A DNA stretch of 64,000 nucleotides from Streptomyces zaomyceticus (GTDB taxonomy: Bacteria > Actinomycetota > Actinomycetes > Streptomycetales > Streptomycetaceae): the NCBI RefSeq assembly GCF_014656215.1, contig NZ_BNBZ01000029.1, positions 1 through 64,000 of the forward strand, written 5' to 3'. Made by a program: the position numbers and the translations under genes. The notes under the pieces are model-generated. The model saw nothing but the letters and a program-made list of their open reading frames with translations, ran no database searches and was not told the origin of the DNA. Shown piece by piece: positions 49,866 to 60,695 of this stretch (within the stretch, counting starts at the first letter, position 1; every line of letters begins with the position of its first letter).

Positions 49866-50957
49866 GTGACCGATGTGACCGGCGTTCCTGCTGACGTACT
49901 GCACACCCTGTTCCACTCGGAGCAGGGTGGCCACGAGCAAGTCGTGCTCTGCCAGGACCGCGCCACCGGCCTCAAGGCCGTCATCGCCCTCCACTCCACC
50001 GCCCTGGGCCCCGCCCTCGGCGGCACCCGCTTCTACCCGTACGCCAACGAGGCCGCGGCGATCGCCGACGCGCTCAACCTGGCCCGCGGCATGTCGTACA
50101 AGAACGCCATGGCCGGTCTCGACCACGGTGGCGGCAAGGCCGTCATCATCGGGGACCCGGAGAAGATCAAGAGCGAGGAGCTCCTCCTCGCCTACGGGCG
50201 CTTCGTCGCCTCCCTCGGCGGCCGGTACGTCACGGCCTGCGACGTCGGCACCTACGTCGCCGACATGGACGTCGTGGCCCGCGAGAACAAGTGGACCACC
50301 GGCCGCTCCCCGGAGAACGGCGGCGCCGGCGACTCCTCCGTCCTCACCGCCTTCGGCGTCTTCCAGGGCATGCGCGCCTCCGCGCAGACCCTGTGGGGCG
50401 ACCCGACCCTGCGCGGCCGCAAGGTCGGCGTCGCGGGTGTCGGCAAGGTCGGCCACTACCTCGTCGAGCACCTCCTGGAGGACGGCGCCGAGGTCGTGAT
50501 CACCGATGTGCGCGAGGAGTCGGTGCGCCGGATCACCGACAAGCACCCGCAGGTCACCGTCGTCGCCGACACCGAGGCGCTGATCCGCGTCGAGGGTCTC
50601 GACATCTACGCGCCCTGCGCGCTCGGCGGCGCCCTGAACGAGGAGACCGTCCCCTTCATCACCGCGAGCATCGTCTGCGGCGCGGCCAACAACCAGCTGG
50701 CCCACCCGGGCATCGAGAAGGACCTGGTGGAGCGCGGGATCCTCTACGCGCCCGACTACGTGGTCAACGCCGGTGGCGTGATCCAGGTCGCCGACGAGCT
50801 GCACGGCTTCGACTTCGACCGCTGCAAGACGAAGGCGACGAAGATCTTCGACACCACCCTGGAGATCTTCGCACGTGCGAAGGCGGACGGGATTCCGCCG
50901 GCCGCGGCGGCCGACCGGATCGCCGAGCAGCGGATGTCGGACGCGCGACGCGCCTGA
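49866..50957 (+). CDS. vdh: Valine (branched-chain amino acid) dehydrogenase
   Basis: A 363-residue NAD-dependent enzyme of the Glu/Leu/Phe/Val dehydrogenase family that deaminates valine, leucine and isoleucine to 2-oxo acids, feeding branched acyl-CoA starters for fatty acids and polyketides. Lys79 (GMSYKNAMAG) and Lys91 (DHGGGKAV) are the substrate and catalytic lysines; the NAD fold starts at VGVAGVGKVGHYL. The sequence agrees closely with the Streptomyces Vdh that I remember. The GTG has GGGAG 9 nt upstream. Confidence 0.95.
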   Translation: MTDVTGVPADVLHTLFHSEQGGHEQVVLCQDRATGLKAVIALHSTALGPALGGTRFYPYANEAAAIADALNLARGMSYKNAMAGLDHGGGKAVIIGDPEKIKSEELLLAYGRFVASLGGRYVTACDVGTYVADMDVVARENKWTTGRSPENGGAGDSSVLTAFGVFQGMRASAQTLWGDPTLRGRKVGVAGVGKVGHYLVEHLLEDGAEVVITDVREESVRRITDKHPQVTVVADTEALIRVEGLDIYAPCALGGALNEETVPFITASIVCGAANNQLAHPGIEKDLVERGILYAPDYVVNAGGVIQVADELHGFDFDRCKTKATKIFDTTLEIFARAKADGIPPAAAADRIAEQRMSDARRA

Positions 50958-51301
50958 GGCACGTCCGGTCCGCGGCTTTTCCGTGTGCGTCCCCGCCGGG
51001 CCGCACACGGGCCGCCGCACGGTCGGCACACGGGGCCGGTCCGCCGTCGGAGAGACTTCCCTCACGCCCCTCGGCGGGTCGGACCTCAAGAAGAGGTTAA
51101 AATCGCGATTGACCAGCGAGGAGAGGGCACCTCGATGGTTCTGTACCGGGGTATGTGATGCGCGCGGCGTACCGTAGACCCGCGGAAACAGGTACCGTTG
51201 AAGCCCTACGGACCGGTCTCTCTGTCGAGAGTCCGTTCCGAATCATGAACGCGTGTCAAGACTCTGGGGCCATCGAGCCCCGTCACCGAGGGGGTCGAGC
51301 C
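50958..51301. promoter_or_regulatory. Region between vdh and the DUF3073 gene
   Basis: No gene is seen in 344 bases. CCGTGTGC/GCACACGG (50979-50986, 51003-51010) may terminate vdh. AATCGCGATT (51101-51110) is a perfect palindrome overlapping TTGACC (51109-51114), a possible -35 with no good -10. The DUF3073 transcript may have a long leader. Confidence 0.45.
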
Positions 51302-51556
51302 ATGGGGCGCGGCCGGGCAAAGGCCAAGCAGACCAAGGTCGCCCGCCAGCTGAAGTACAGCAGCGGCGGGACAGACCTGACGCGTCTGGCCAATGAGCTG
51401 GGCGCTTCGACTTCGAATCAGCCGCCGAATGGCGAGCCGTTCGAGGACGACGACGAGGAAGACGACCCGTACGCCCAGTACGCGGATCTCTACAACGAGG
51501 ACGACGAGGACGAGGACGACGAGTCCGGTCCGAGTGCGTCCCCGCGTCGCGCTTGA
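51302..51556 (+). CDS. DUF3073 family protein
   Basis: An 84-residue protein with a basic N-terminus (MGRGRAKAKQTKVARQLKYSS) and a very acidic C-terminus (DDDEEDDPYAQYADLYNEDDEDEDDE). This charge-split pattern defines DUF3073, conserved across actinobacteria with no known function; the basic head suggests nucleic acid binding. GAGGGGG lies about 8 nt before the ATG, and a strong terminator follows. Confidence 0.9.
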   Translation: MGRGRAKAKQTKVARQLKYSSGGTDLTRLANELGASTSNQPPNGEPFEDDDEEDDPYAQYADLYNEDDEDEDDESGPSASPRRA

Positions 51557-51572
51557 CCTTCTGAATCGCATT

Positions 51573-51613
51573 CACAGAAACCCGGTCCGGGAACACCCGG
51601 CCGGGTTTCTGTG
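51573..51613 (+). terminator. Terminator of the DUF3073 gene
   Basis: An 18-bp stem (CACAGAAACCCGG...) with a single bulged base starts 17 bp after the stop. Confidence 0.8.
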
Positions 51614-51712
51614 CTGTCCGCGACCGGGCGCGGCTCCTCGGCCCGGTACCTTCCCGGGAACGGCCCTGCTCGCGGGCGGGCGTCCGAGAACCGGACGGCC
51701 CCCTCACGAGGA

Positions 51713-51739
51713 CGGGGCGCCCCCTCAGGAGCGCCCCGC
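51713..51739 (-). terminator. Likely terminator of purM
   Basis: CGGGGCGC and GCGCCCCG form an 8-bp stem with an 11-nt loop 20 bp past the purM stop. Confidence 0.5.
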
Positions 51740-51759
51740 CACGTACTGCTCCGCCCGTT

Positions 51760-52827
51760 CTACTTCGCGTAGTCCCCGACCAGCTCGGCGCCGGTGGTGT
51801 GCGCGCCGCGCTCGGTGATCTCGCCCGCGACCCAGGACTCGACACCGCGGTCCGCCAGCGTCGTCAGGGCCACGTCCACGGAGTCGGCCGGCACGACGGC
51901 CATCATGCCGACGCCCATGTTCAGGGTCTTCTCCAGCTCCAGGCGCTCCACCTGACCGGCCTTGCCGACCAGGTCGAAGATCGCGCCCGGCGCCCAGGTC
52001 GAACGGTCGACCGTGGCGTGCAGGCCGTCCGGGATCACCCGGGCCAGGTTGGCCGCGAGGCCGCCGCCCGTGATGTGGCTGTAGGCGTGGACGTCCGTGG
52101 TCCGGGTGAGGGCCAGGCAGTCCAGCGAGTAGATCTTCGTGGGCTCCAGGAGCTCCTCGCCGAGCGTCCGGCCGAGCTCGTCGACCTGCTGGTCGAGGGT
52201 CATCCCGGCGCGGTCGAAGACCACGTGCCGGACGAGCGAGTACCCGTTGGAGTGAAGACCCGAGGAGGCCATGGCGATGACCGCGTCCCCCGTACGGATG
52301 CGATCGGCGCCGAGGAGCCGGTCGTACTCCACGACACCCGTGCCCGCGCCGGCGACGTCGAAGTCGTCCGGGCCGAGAAGGCCGGGGTGCTCGGCCGTCT
52401 CGCCGCCGACCAGGGCGCAGCCGGCCAGGACACAGCCCTCGGCGATGCCCTTGACGATGGCGGCGACCCGCTCGGGGTGGACCTTGCCGACGCAGATGTA
52501 GTCGGTCATGAAGAGCGGCTCGGCGCCGCAGACGACGATGTCGTCCATGACCATCGCGACCAGGTCGTGGCCGATCGTGTCGTACACGCCCATCTGGCGG
52601 GCGATGTCGACCTTCGTGCCGACACCGTCGGTGGCGGAGGCGAGCAGCGGACGCTCGTAGCGCTTGAGGGCGGAGGCGTCGAAGAGGCCGGCGAAGCCCC
52701 CGAGGCCACCGAGGACCTCGGGGCGCTGCGTCTTCTTCACCCACTCCTTCATGAGCTCGACGGCGCGGTCACCCGCTTCGATGTCGACGCCCGCGGACGC
52801 GTAGCTGGCACCGGTGGTCTGAGACAT
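51760..52827 (-). CDS. purM: Phosphoribosylformylglycinamidine cyclo-ligase
   Basis: A 355-residue enzyme (AIR synthetase) that closes the imidazole ring in step five of purine synthesis. Family hallmarks are SATDGVGTKVDIA near residue 64, the DDIVVCGAEPL metal-binding segment and the glycine-rich VGGETAEHPG. Full length. It follows purF by 63 bp on the same strand and probably shares its transcript. Confidence 0.97.
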   Translation of the reverse strand: MSQTTGASYASAGVDIEAGDRAVELMKEWVKKTQRPEVLGGLGGFAGLFDASALKRYERPLLASATDGVGTKVDIARQMGVYDTIGHDLVAMVMDDIVVCGAEPLFMTDYICVGKVHPERVAAIVKGIAEGCVLAGCALVGGETAEHPGLLGPDDFDVAGAGTGVVEYDRLLGADRIRTGDAVIAMASSGLHSNGYSLVRHVVFDRAGMTLDQQVDELGRTLGEELLEPTKIYSLDCLALTRTTDVHAYSHITGGGLAANLARVIPDGLHATVDRSTWAPGAIFDLVGKAGQVERLELEKTLNMGVGMMAVVPADSVDVALTTLADRGVESWVAGEITERGAHTTGAELVGDYAK

Positions 52828-52890
52828 GGGTTCAGAGCTTTCGTGTCGTACTGCTCGTACTGCGGTCGCGTACTGCGGTTGCAGCGGGGC

Positions 52891-54417
52891 TTACGGGCGG
52901 CGGAGCGCGTCGGAGGCCGCGGTGGCCGCGGGACCCGCGGCCAGCTCGTTCTCCAGGAGCTGCTTGCCGAGCAGCTCGGGGTCCGGCAGCTCCATCGGGT
53001 ACTCGCCGTCGAAGCAGGCACGGCAGAGGTTCGGCTTCTGGATCGTGGTCGCCTCGATCATCCCGTCGAGGGAGATGTACGAGAGCGAGTCCGCGCCCAG
53101 CGACTTGCCGATCTCGTCGATCGACATGCCGTTGGCGATCAGCTCCGCGCGGGTGGCGAAGTCGATGCCGAAGAAGCAGGGCCACTTCACCGGCGGCGAG
53201 GAGATCCGGATGTGGATCTCGGCCGCGCCGGCCTCGCGGAGCATCTTGACCAGGGCGCGCTGGGTGTTGCCGCGGACGATCGAGTCGTCGACGACCACCA
53301 GGCGCTTGCCCTTGATGACGTCCTTGAGGGGGTTCAGCTTCAGCCGGATGCCGAGCTGGCGGATGGTCTGCGAGGGCTGGATGAAGGTGCGCCCGACGTA
53401 GGCGTTCTTCACCAGGCCCGCGCCGAAGGGGATGCCCGAGGCCTCGGCGTAGCCGATCGCGGCCGGGGTGCCGGACTCCGGCGTCGCTATGACCAGGTCG
53501 GCCTCGACGGGCGCCTCCTTCGCGAGGCGGCGGCCCATCTCCACACGGGAGAGGTACACGTTCCGGCCGGCGATGTCGGTGTCCGGGCGGGCCAGGTACA
53601 CATATTCGAAGACACAGCCCTTGGGCTTCGCTTCCGCGAATCGCGAGGTACGGATGCCGTTCTCGTCGATCGCGATCATCTCGCCCGGCTCGACCTCGCG
53701 GACGTAGCTGGCACCGCAGATGTCGAGAGCGGCGGACTCGGAGGCGACCACCCAGCCGCGCTCCAGACGGCCGAGGACCAGCGGGCGGATGCCCTGCGGG
53801 TCACGGGCCGCGTAGAGCGTGTGCTCGTCCATGAAGACGAGGGAGAAGGCGCCCCGGACCTCGGGGAGAACCTTCGCGGCGGCCTGCTCGATGGTGAGCG
53901 GCGTACCGTCCTCGCCCACCTGGCCCGCGAGGAGCGCGGTCACCAGGTCGGTGTCGTTGGTGGCGGCGACGCGAGTCGTCCGGCCTTCCTTCTTGGGCAG
54001 GTCGGCGACCATCTCGGCGAGCTGCGCCGTGTTCACCAGGTTGCCGTTGTGGCCGAGCGCGATCGAGCCCTGGGCGGTCGCCCGGAACGTCGGCTGCGCG
54101 TTCTCCCACACGGAGGCACCGGTGGTCGAGTAGCGGGCGTGACCGACCGCGATATGACCTTGGAGGGAACCGAGAGAGGTCTCGTCGAAGACCTGGGACA
54201 CAAGTCCCATGTCCTTGAAGACGAGGATCTGGGAGCCGTTGCTGACCGCGATACCCGCGGATTCCTGGCCCCGATGCTGGAGGGCGTAGAGCCCGAAGTA
54301 CGTGAGCTTTGCGACCTCTTCACCCGGAGCCCAGACACCGAAGACGCCACAAGCGTCCTGGGGGCCTTTCTCTCCGGGGAGCAAGTCGTGATTGAGTCGA
54401 CCGTCACCACGTGGCAC
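52891..54417 (-). CDS. purF: Amidophosphoribosyltransferase
   Basis: A 508-residue enzyme that commits PRPP to purine synthesis. After a short propeptide the glutaminase nucleophile is Cys23 in DACGVFGVW. The PRPP-binding loop is VVVDDSIVRGNT. Cys in WPCFFGID and CRACFDGEY are the Fe4S4 ligands of the B. subtilis-type enzyme, so the protein should be oxygen sensitive. I placed the start at a GTG 7 nt after TACACT, because the longer ATG reading runs through that promoter. Operon with purM. Confidence 0.95.
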   Translation of the reverse strand: MPRGDGRLNHDLLPGEKGPQDACGVFGVWAPGEEVAKLTYFGLYALQHRGQESAGIAVSNGSQILVFKDMGLVSQVFDETSLGSLQGHIAVGHARYSTTGASVWENAQPTFRATAQGSIALGHNGNLVNTAQLAEMVADLPKKEGRTTRVAATNDTDLVTALLAGQVGEDGTPLTIEQAAAKVLPEVRGAFSLVFMDEHTLYAARDPQGIRPLVLGRLERGWVVASESAALDICGASYVREVEPGEMIAIDENGIRTSRFAEAKPKGCVFEYVYLARPDTDIAGRNVYLSRVEMGRRLAKEAPVEADLVIATPESGTPAAIGYAEASGIPFGAGLVKNAYVGRTFIQPSQTIRQLGIRLKLNPLKDVIKGKRLVVVDDSIVRGNTQRALVKMLREAGAAEIHIRISSPPVKWPCFFGIDFATRAELIANGMSIDEIGKSLGADSLSYISLDGMIEATTIQKPNLCRACFDGEYPMELPDPELLGKQLLENELAAGPAATAASDALRRP

Positions 54418-54424
54418 GTTTCCG

Positions 54425-54497
54425 AGTGTAGACGGGGTCGACCACTGGTCCGAATTGAGGATTTGGGGCCCGACCCCACTCGTAGGATCCCACAAAA
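54425..54497 (-). promoter_or_regulatory. purF promoter and candidate pur motif
   Basis: TACACT (54425-54430) ends 7 nt before the GTG, giving a leaderless mRNA. Upstream at 54485-54497 the minus strand reads TTTTGTGGGATCC, which differs by one base from a motif in front of purS (TTTTGTAGGATCC). The repeated motif may be a purine operator. Confidence 0.5.
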
Positions 54498-54660
54498 TGA
54501 TCATCTCCGGCTTGGAGAGGGCTACAAAGCAGGCGGGGGAAGGGTTTCCACCCCGCGGGCCCTCCCGAGCGGACGCTCGTACCAGGGCGGAAGGCTCTCC
54601 GCGATGTGACGGAGTGCACCCCGACGACGGATGCGGCGACGCCCTTCCGGCGGCCCTCCC

Positions 54661-55497
54661 CTAGTTTCCGGCGGCCTTCCCGTCCGCGGCGGTCGCCGAG
54701 AGCCCCTCGCCCGAAGCGTTCGTGAGGGTCAGCGACCGGTGGTCGAGCCGATAGGTGAGCGGGCCGTCGAGGAGCTCGTACAGCTTCGTCTCCAGCTGCA
54801 TCTGCGGGCCGGTGCACATCATCCGGGTGGTCGCCGCCGGCCCCTCGATCGTGAGGGTCCTGCCCTCCACCCGGGCGGTCGCGGAGAAGTTGTTGCAGCC
54901 CAGGTTGCCGGTGACCCGGCCGTTCGCGCCGACGACGAACCGCGCCTTGTCCCCACTGCCGGCGGGCAGGGAGGACGCGGTGTCCCCGGTGAGCAGCCCG
55001 TCGATCTTCCAGGCGGTGCCCCGGAGCGGGAGGTCCGCCTCGGCGGTGAGTTCCAGGCCGTTGCGGCCGTCCGGGGAGGTCAGGGTGAGGGCCTCGCCCC
55101 GCTGCTTCCCCTTGAGCGGGCCGGTGAAGGCCTTGAACAGCTCCGACTCGAAACGGGCCAGGTCCTCCGGACAGCCGATCTCGGTGATCGACTTCTCGGA
55201 CACCGTCAGGGTGTCCCCCTTCACCGAGACGGCCGCGTCGAGGGTGTTGCAGCCGCTGTTCCCCCGGGCCCGGCCGTCCGCACCGAACGCGACCCGGGCG
55301 CCGTCCGGGGCGGCGGACCTGCGCCCGTCGACCGTCACGGCGCCGATCGTCCAGTGGGTTCCGGCGACGGGCAGGTCGGGGCCGACGGTGTCGGAACCCG
55401 GACCGGATCCCGTGCCTCCCTCCGTGCCGCAGGCGGCGAGAAGGAGGACCAGGGCGGCGGATGCGAGGATGCGCGGCGTCTGCGTCTGCGTCTGCAT
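54661..55497 (-). CDS. Lipoprotein with two META domains
   Basis: A 278-residue lipoprotein: signal peptide with lipobox LLAACG (Cys near 22), then two META/HslJ-like domains of about 110 residues. Each has the GxxGCNxxxA core (GNSGCNTLDA, GNLGCNNFSA) and a second Cys (EIGCPED, MMCTGPQ), so one disulfide per domain is likely. HslJ-type proteins are linked to antibiotic or heat resistance in E. coli. The ATG lacks a clear ribosome-binding site. It lies downstream of the mycothiol-type enzyme gene by 95 bp. Confidence 0.88.
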   Translation of the reverse strand: MQTQTQTPRILASAALVLLLAACGTEGGTGSGPGSDTVGPDLPVAGTHWTIGAVTVDGRRSAAPDGARVAFGADGRARGNSGCNTLDAAVSVKGDTLTVSEKSITEIGCPEDLARFESELFKAFTGPLKGKQRGEALTLTSPDGRNGLELTAEADLPLRGTAWKIDGLLTGDTASSLPAGSGDKARFVVGANGRVTGNLGCNNFSATARVEGRTLTIEGPAATTRMMCTGPQMQLETKLYELLDGPLTYRLDHRSLTLTNASGEGLSATAADGKAAGN

Positions 55498-55592
55498 GGG
55501 AATGGGACGGACGCGGGCGGAGGACGGTTCCGTGGAGGGACCCGGACGGTCCGTGGAGAGGTCCGTGCCGTCCGTGGAGGGGTGCGTGCGGC

Positions 55593-56381
55593 TCAGCCCA
55601 TCAGGGGCAGGAGGTCCTTCAGGTCGGCGCGTTCGCCGCTCGCGGCGACCCGGGCACCGTCCAGCTCCGTCGCCCACTCCGCCCGCCCGGTCGCCAGCCT
55701 GAGCCAGGTCAGCGGGTCCGTCTCGACCACATTGGGCGGGGTGCCCCGGGTGTGCCGGGGACCCTCCACGCACTGCACCACCGCGTACGGCGGAATCCGC
55801 ACCTCGACCGCCCCGCCCGGTGCCTTCGCGGCGAGCGCGTCGGCGAGCAGCCGGGTGCAGGCGGCCAGGGCCTGCCGGTCGTAGGGGACGCCGGCGCCGG
55901 TCGCCGCGTTCAGGTCGTCGGTGTGGACGACGAGTTCGACGGTCCGGGTGACGAGGAAGTCGGCGAGGGTCATCGCACCGAACCGGGTCGGGACCAGCCG
56001 CTCGTCGGGAACGTCCGCGACCGCCTCCTCGTACCGCGCCACCGTCTCCCCGTACAGCGTCGCCAGGTTCGCCGTGTCGATCGCCCGGGTGTCCTCGTCG
56101 ATGCTCGCCGCCTCCGTCACCGTGGCCAGGGGCCAGTCGAGCAGGGCGAGTTCCCGGCGGGCCGGCTCGGGCTCCGCGAGCCTCCGGGTCACCGTGGCGA
56201 GCGCCATCGTCAGATGCGCCGCCAGCTCCCGCACCGTCCACTCCCCCAGCCGGGTCGGGCCGTCGAGCTGCTCGGGGGTGAGCGCCGTCACCGCGTCCCG
56301 TACGTGGCGGAACTGGGCGAGCACGGCGGCCCTCGTCCTGGCGGAGTCGTAGCTGCGGGTGCGCTTCTTGGCCGGTGGCAT
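55593..56381 (-). CDS. Maleylpyruvate isomerase-family (mycothiol-dependent) protein
   Basis: A 262-residue protein with an N-terminal DinB/MDMPI four-helix domain (about 15-165; WTVRELAAHLTMAL with the metal-binding His, and ELVVHTDDLNAA with the second) and a C-terminal sterol-carrier-like domain. Relatives use mycothiol as thiol cofactor. The ATG follows TACCCT by 7 nt without a Shine-Dalgarno, so the mRNA is probably leaderless. Substrate unknown. Confidence 0.85.
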   Translation of the reverse strand: MPPAKKRTRSYDSARTRAAVLAQFRHVRDAVTALTPEQLDGPTRLGEWTVRELAAHLTMALATVTRRLAEPEPARRELALLDWPLATVTEAASIDEDTRAIDTANLATLYGETVARYEEAVADVPDERLVPTRFGAMTLADFLVTRTVELVVHTDDLNAATGAGVPYDRQALAACTRLLADALAAKAPGGAVEVRIPPYAVVQCVEGPRHTRGTPPNVVETDPLTWLRLATGRAEWATELDGARVAASGERADLKDLLPLMG

Positions 56382-56456
56382 GGGGGCGAGGGTAGTCGGA
56401 GACTGGAGAGGGAGGGCAGCCCGCACACCTACCCGTACGAGAGGGGTCGATCGGCC

Positions 56457-56867
56457 ATGGCTGAGCACCCTGACGCCGCACTGGTCCGCCGGGGCTTCGA
56501 GGCATGGACCAGTGGTGACATGGAGACCGTCGGCACCCTGATGACGGCCGACTGTACGCATCACTCGCCCGGTGAGAGCCAGATATCCGGCCACATCAAG
56601 GGCCGTGACAACGTCCTCGACATGTACCGGCGGATGTTCGAGATCACCGGCGGTGAGATGCGGGTCGAACTGCACAGCATCTCCGTCGACGGCCGCGGCC
56701 ACGCCGTGGCGGCGAACCGGTTCTTCGCCACCCGCGAGGACAAGGGTCTGGGCATCGAGATGAACGGCGCGCTGGTCTTCACGATCATCGGCGGCAAGAT
56801 CTCCGACATCGACGAGTGCATCGAGGACATCGACGTCTCCGACAACTTCTGGGGTCCGGCCGAGTAG
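56457..56867 (+). CDS. SnoaL-like (NTF2-fold) protein
   Basis: A 136-residue protein with the SnoaL/NTF2 cone fold: VRRGFEAWTSGDMETVGTLM at the start, DCTHHSPGESQISGHIKGRDNV in the middle and FTIIGGKISDIDECIEDID near the end. Members act as isomerases, cyclases or ligand-binding proteins. AGGGG lies 11 nt before the ATG. It is divergent from the mycothiol-type enzyme gene. Confidence 0.88.
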   Translation: MAEHPDAALVRRGFEAWTSGDMETVGTLMTADCTHHSPGESQISGHIKGRDNVLDMYRRMFEITGGEMRVELHSISVDGRGHAVAANRFFATREDKGLGIEMNGALVFTIIGGKISDIDECIEDIDVSDNFWGPAE

Positions 56868-56902
56868 CGGGCTCGGGCCGGATGGTCCTGCTCGGCGCCG
56901 GG

Positions 56903-56957
56903 CAGGCGGGCTCGGCGTCGAGCAGGCGGGCTCGGGCCGATCAGGCGGGCTCAGGTC
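56903..56957. repeat. 20-bp imperfect tandem repeat (CAGGCGGGCTCGG)
   Basis: Three copies begin at 56903, 56923 and 56942 between the convergent SnoaL and M23 genes. The last copy runs into the stop of the peptidase gene. Confidence 0.7.
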
Positions 56958-57781
56958 GAGCAGACGGAGTCCGGGTGTGCCACGAACGACTCCTTGTTCC
57001 CCGGTACGCCGATCCCGCGCCAGCTGAACGGCACCCCGCTCGCCGTGTCCAGGTCCGGGCCGTCCATCAGCTGGAAGTGGACGTGCGGCTCGGTGGAGTT
57101 GCCCGAGTTCCCGCACCGGGCGAGTTCCTGGCCGGCCCGTACCCGGTCGCCCGCGCGGACCGCGAGCGAGCCGCGCTTCAGATGGGCGTACATGGCGTAC
57201 GTACCGTCCCCGAGGTCGAGGACGAGGTGGTTCCCGGTGACCCGGCGGGCTCCCGCGAGCCCCCGGACGGTGGACTCGACCATCATCAGAAAGAGCAGGG
57301 CGGGCAGCGAGTTGCGGCTGAGGTGGTCGCGCTGTCCGTCCTCGGCGTGCACGACCGTGGCGTCCGCGACGGCGAGCAGCGGCGCGTCGAAGGCGGGGAA
57401 GTCCTCGTTCCGCCGGATCACCGGCCACAGCCACGCGAAGCCCGGACGGGGCTTCGCCTCGTCCTCCCGGGTGACGTCGATGGCGTACGTCTGGCCGAGC
57501 TGGTGGGTGCCGTGGCTGGGCGTCCGGTCCGCCGGGCTGTTGAGCGCCGACCAGTGCCCGGCGACCGGCGGATCCACCTCGACCGTGGCCCGCGGCGCCC
57601 TCGCGACCCGCCTGCCCGCGGTCCTGGCGAGCACGAACCCGAGCGCCACGGCGGCGACCGCTGGCAGCCACCCGGCCATGTACGGATACGGCGGTTCGAC
57701 GAAGCACGAGGCGATCGCCTGCACGACGAACACCAGCCAGAGCGTGCGGTGGAGGACCACCGCGAACTTCCGCGAAGACAT
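56951..57781 (-). CDS. Membrane-anchored M23-family peptidase
   Basis: A 276-residue protein with two N-terminal hydrophobic helices (about 8-55) and an M23-like domain. GTHQLGQTYAIDVT supplies a His and Asp, and EPHVHFQLMDG the HxH pair, but the first motif differs from the classical HxxxD of LytM enzymes, so activity may be weak or altered. Relatives with this motif are often found with ArsR-type regulators. It follows the ArsR gene by 32 bp on the same strand, so the two are likely co-transcribed and controlled by the ArsR protein. Confidence 0.85.
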   Translation of the reverse strand: MSSRKFAVVLHRTLWLVFVVQAIASCFVEPPYPYMAGWLPAVAAVALGFVLARTAGRRVARAPRATVEVDPPVAGHWSALNSPADRTPSHGTHQLGQTYAIDVTREDEAKPRPGFAWLWPVIRRNEDFPAFDAPLLAVADATVVHAEDGQRDHLSRNSLPALLFLMMVESTVRGLAGARRVTGNHLVLDLGDGTYAMYAHLKRGSLAVRAGDRVRAGQELARCGNSGNSTEPHVHFQLMDGPDLDTASGVPFSWRGIGVPGNKESFVAHPDSVCST

Positions 57782-57813
57782 CCGGACTTCCCCCTGATCG
57801 GTTGTGGTGACGG

Positions 57814-58320
57814 TTACGGCCGCGCCGCGGTGAGGACCACCAGGAGCGGGACGACCCGGGCCCCCGGGACCTCGTAGCGGCCGCGTCCGACGGTCCTGAG
57901 CCAGCCGGCGCCGGTCAGCTGGCGCAGGTGGTGGTAGATCTGGCCGGTCGTGCCGATCTCCTCCAGGTCCGCCAGCTCGGCGGCCGTACGCCGGCCGCCG
58001 AGGATCTCCCGCAGCAGCCGGAGCCGTACGGGATGACCGAGCGACGCGAAGGACTCGGCGGTCCCGGCCCAGTCCTCTTCGAGCAGCCGCTCGGTGAAGG
58101 CGCCGAACTGCCACTCGTACCGCTCCTGGGTCGGCAGTCGCACCGAGCCCGTGAAGACGACGGCGCCGTCCTCCCCCTGCTCCCCCGCGCCCGCGAGCTG
58201 CGCCTTGAGTCCTTCGAGGGCCCAGAGGGCGCCGTCTCCGGCCTCGGGGGCGCGGCGCTCCGCGCCTTCCAGGGCCGCCAGGCGCCGTTCCAGCGCGGCG
58301 ACCCGCTCTTCCAGTTCCAT
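57814..58320 (-). CDS. ArsR-family (winged-helix) repressor
   Basis: A 168-residue regulator. A short coiled coil (LEERVAALERRLAALEG) opens the protein, and an ArsR-type winged helix lies at about 85-155 (FASLGHPVRLRLLREILGG, ELADLEEIGTTGQIYHHLRQL, GRGRYEV). No cysteine metal site is present, so it does not sense metals in the ArsR/SmtB way. The ATG lies 7 nt after a -10 box in which the spacer is filled by a repeated ATTACGTA palindrome, strongly suggesting autorepression. First gene of an operon with an M23-like peptidase. Confidence 0.9.
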   Translation of the reverse strand: MELEERVAALERRLAALEGAERRAPEAGDGALWALEGLKAQLAGAGEQGEDGAVVFTGSVRLPTQERYEWQFGAFTERLLEEDWAGTAESFASLGHPVRLRLLREILGGRRTAAELADLEEIGTTGQIYHHLRQLTGAGWLRTVGRGRYEVPGARVVPLLVVLTAARP

Positions 58321-58327
58321 GAGAACG

Positions 58328-58356
58328 AGATTACGTAATTACGTAATTACGCGCAA
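58328..58356 (-). promoter_or_regulatory. Autoregulated arsR promoter with ATTACGTA operator
   Basis: On the minus strand TTGCGC (58351-58356), 17-bp spacer and TAATCT (58328-58333), then 7 nt to the ATG. The 8-bp unit ATTACGTA is repeated almost three times (58330-58350) and forms two overlapping perfect palindromes that fill the spacer. Confidence 0.75.
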
Positions 58357-58381
58357 GAGAGCGGGCGCACGGCAGACGAAA

Positions 58382-58419
58382 GAGCCCCCGCCCGGACCCG
58401 AAGGTCCGGACGGGGGCTC
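58382..58419 (-). terminator. Terminator of the purSQL operon
   Basis: A 17-bp stem with one mismatch (GAGCCCCCGCCCGGACC side) and a CGAA loop, 27 bp past the purL stop. Confidence 0.8.
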
Positions 58420-58445
58420 CCGTACCGCTGTGTGTCAGGCGCCGA

Positions 58446-60694
<2,249 letters not shown>

Positions 60695-60695
<1 letters not shown>

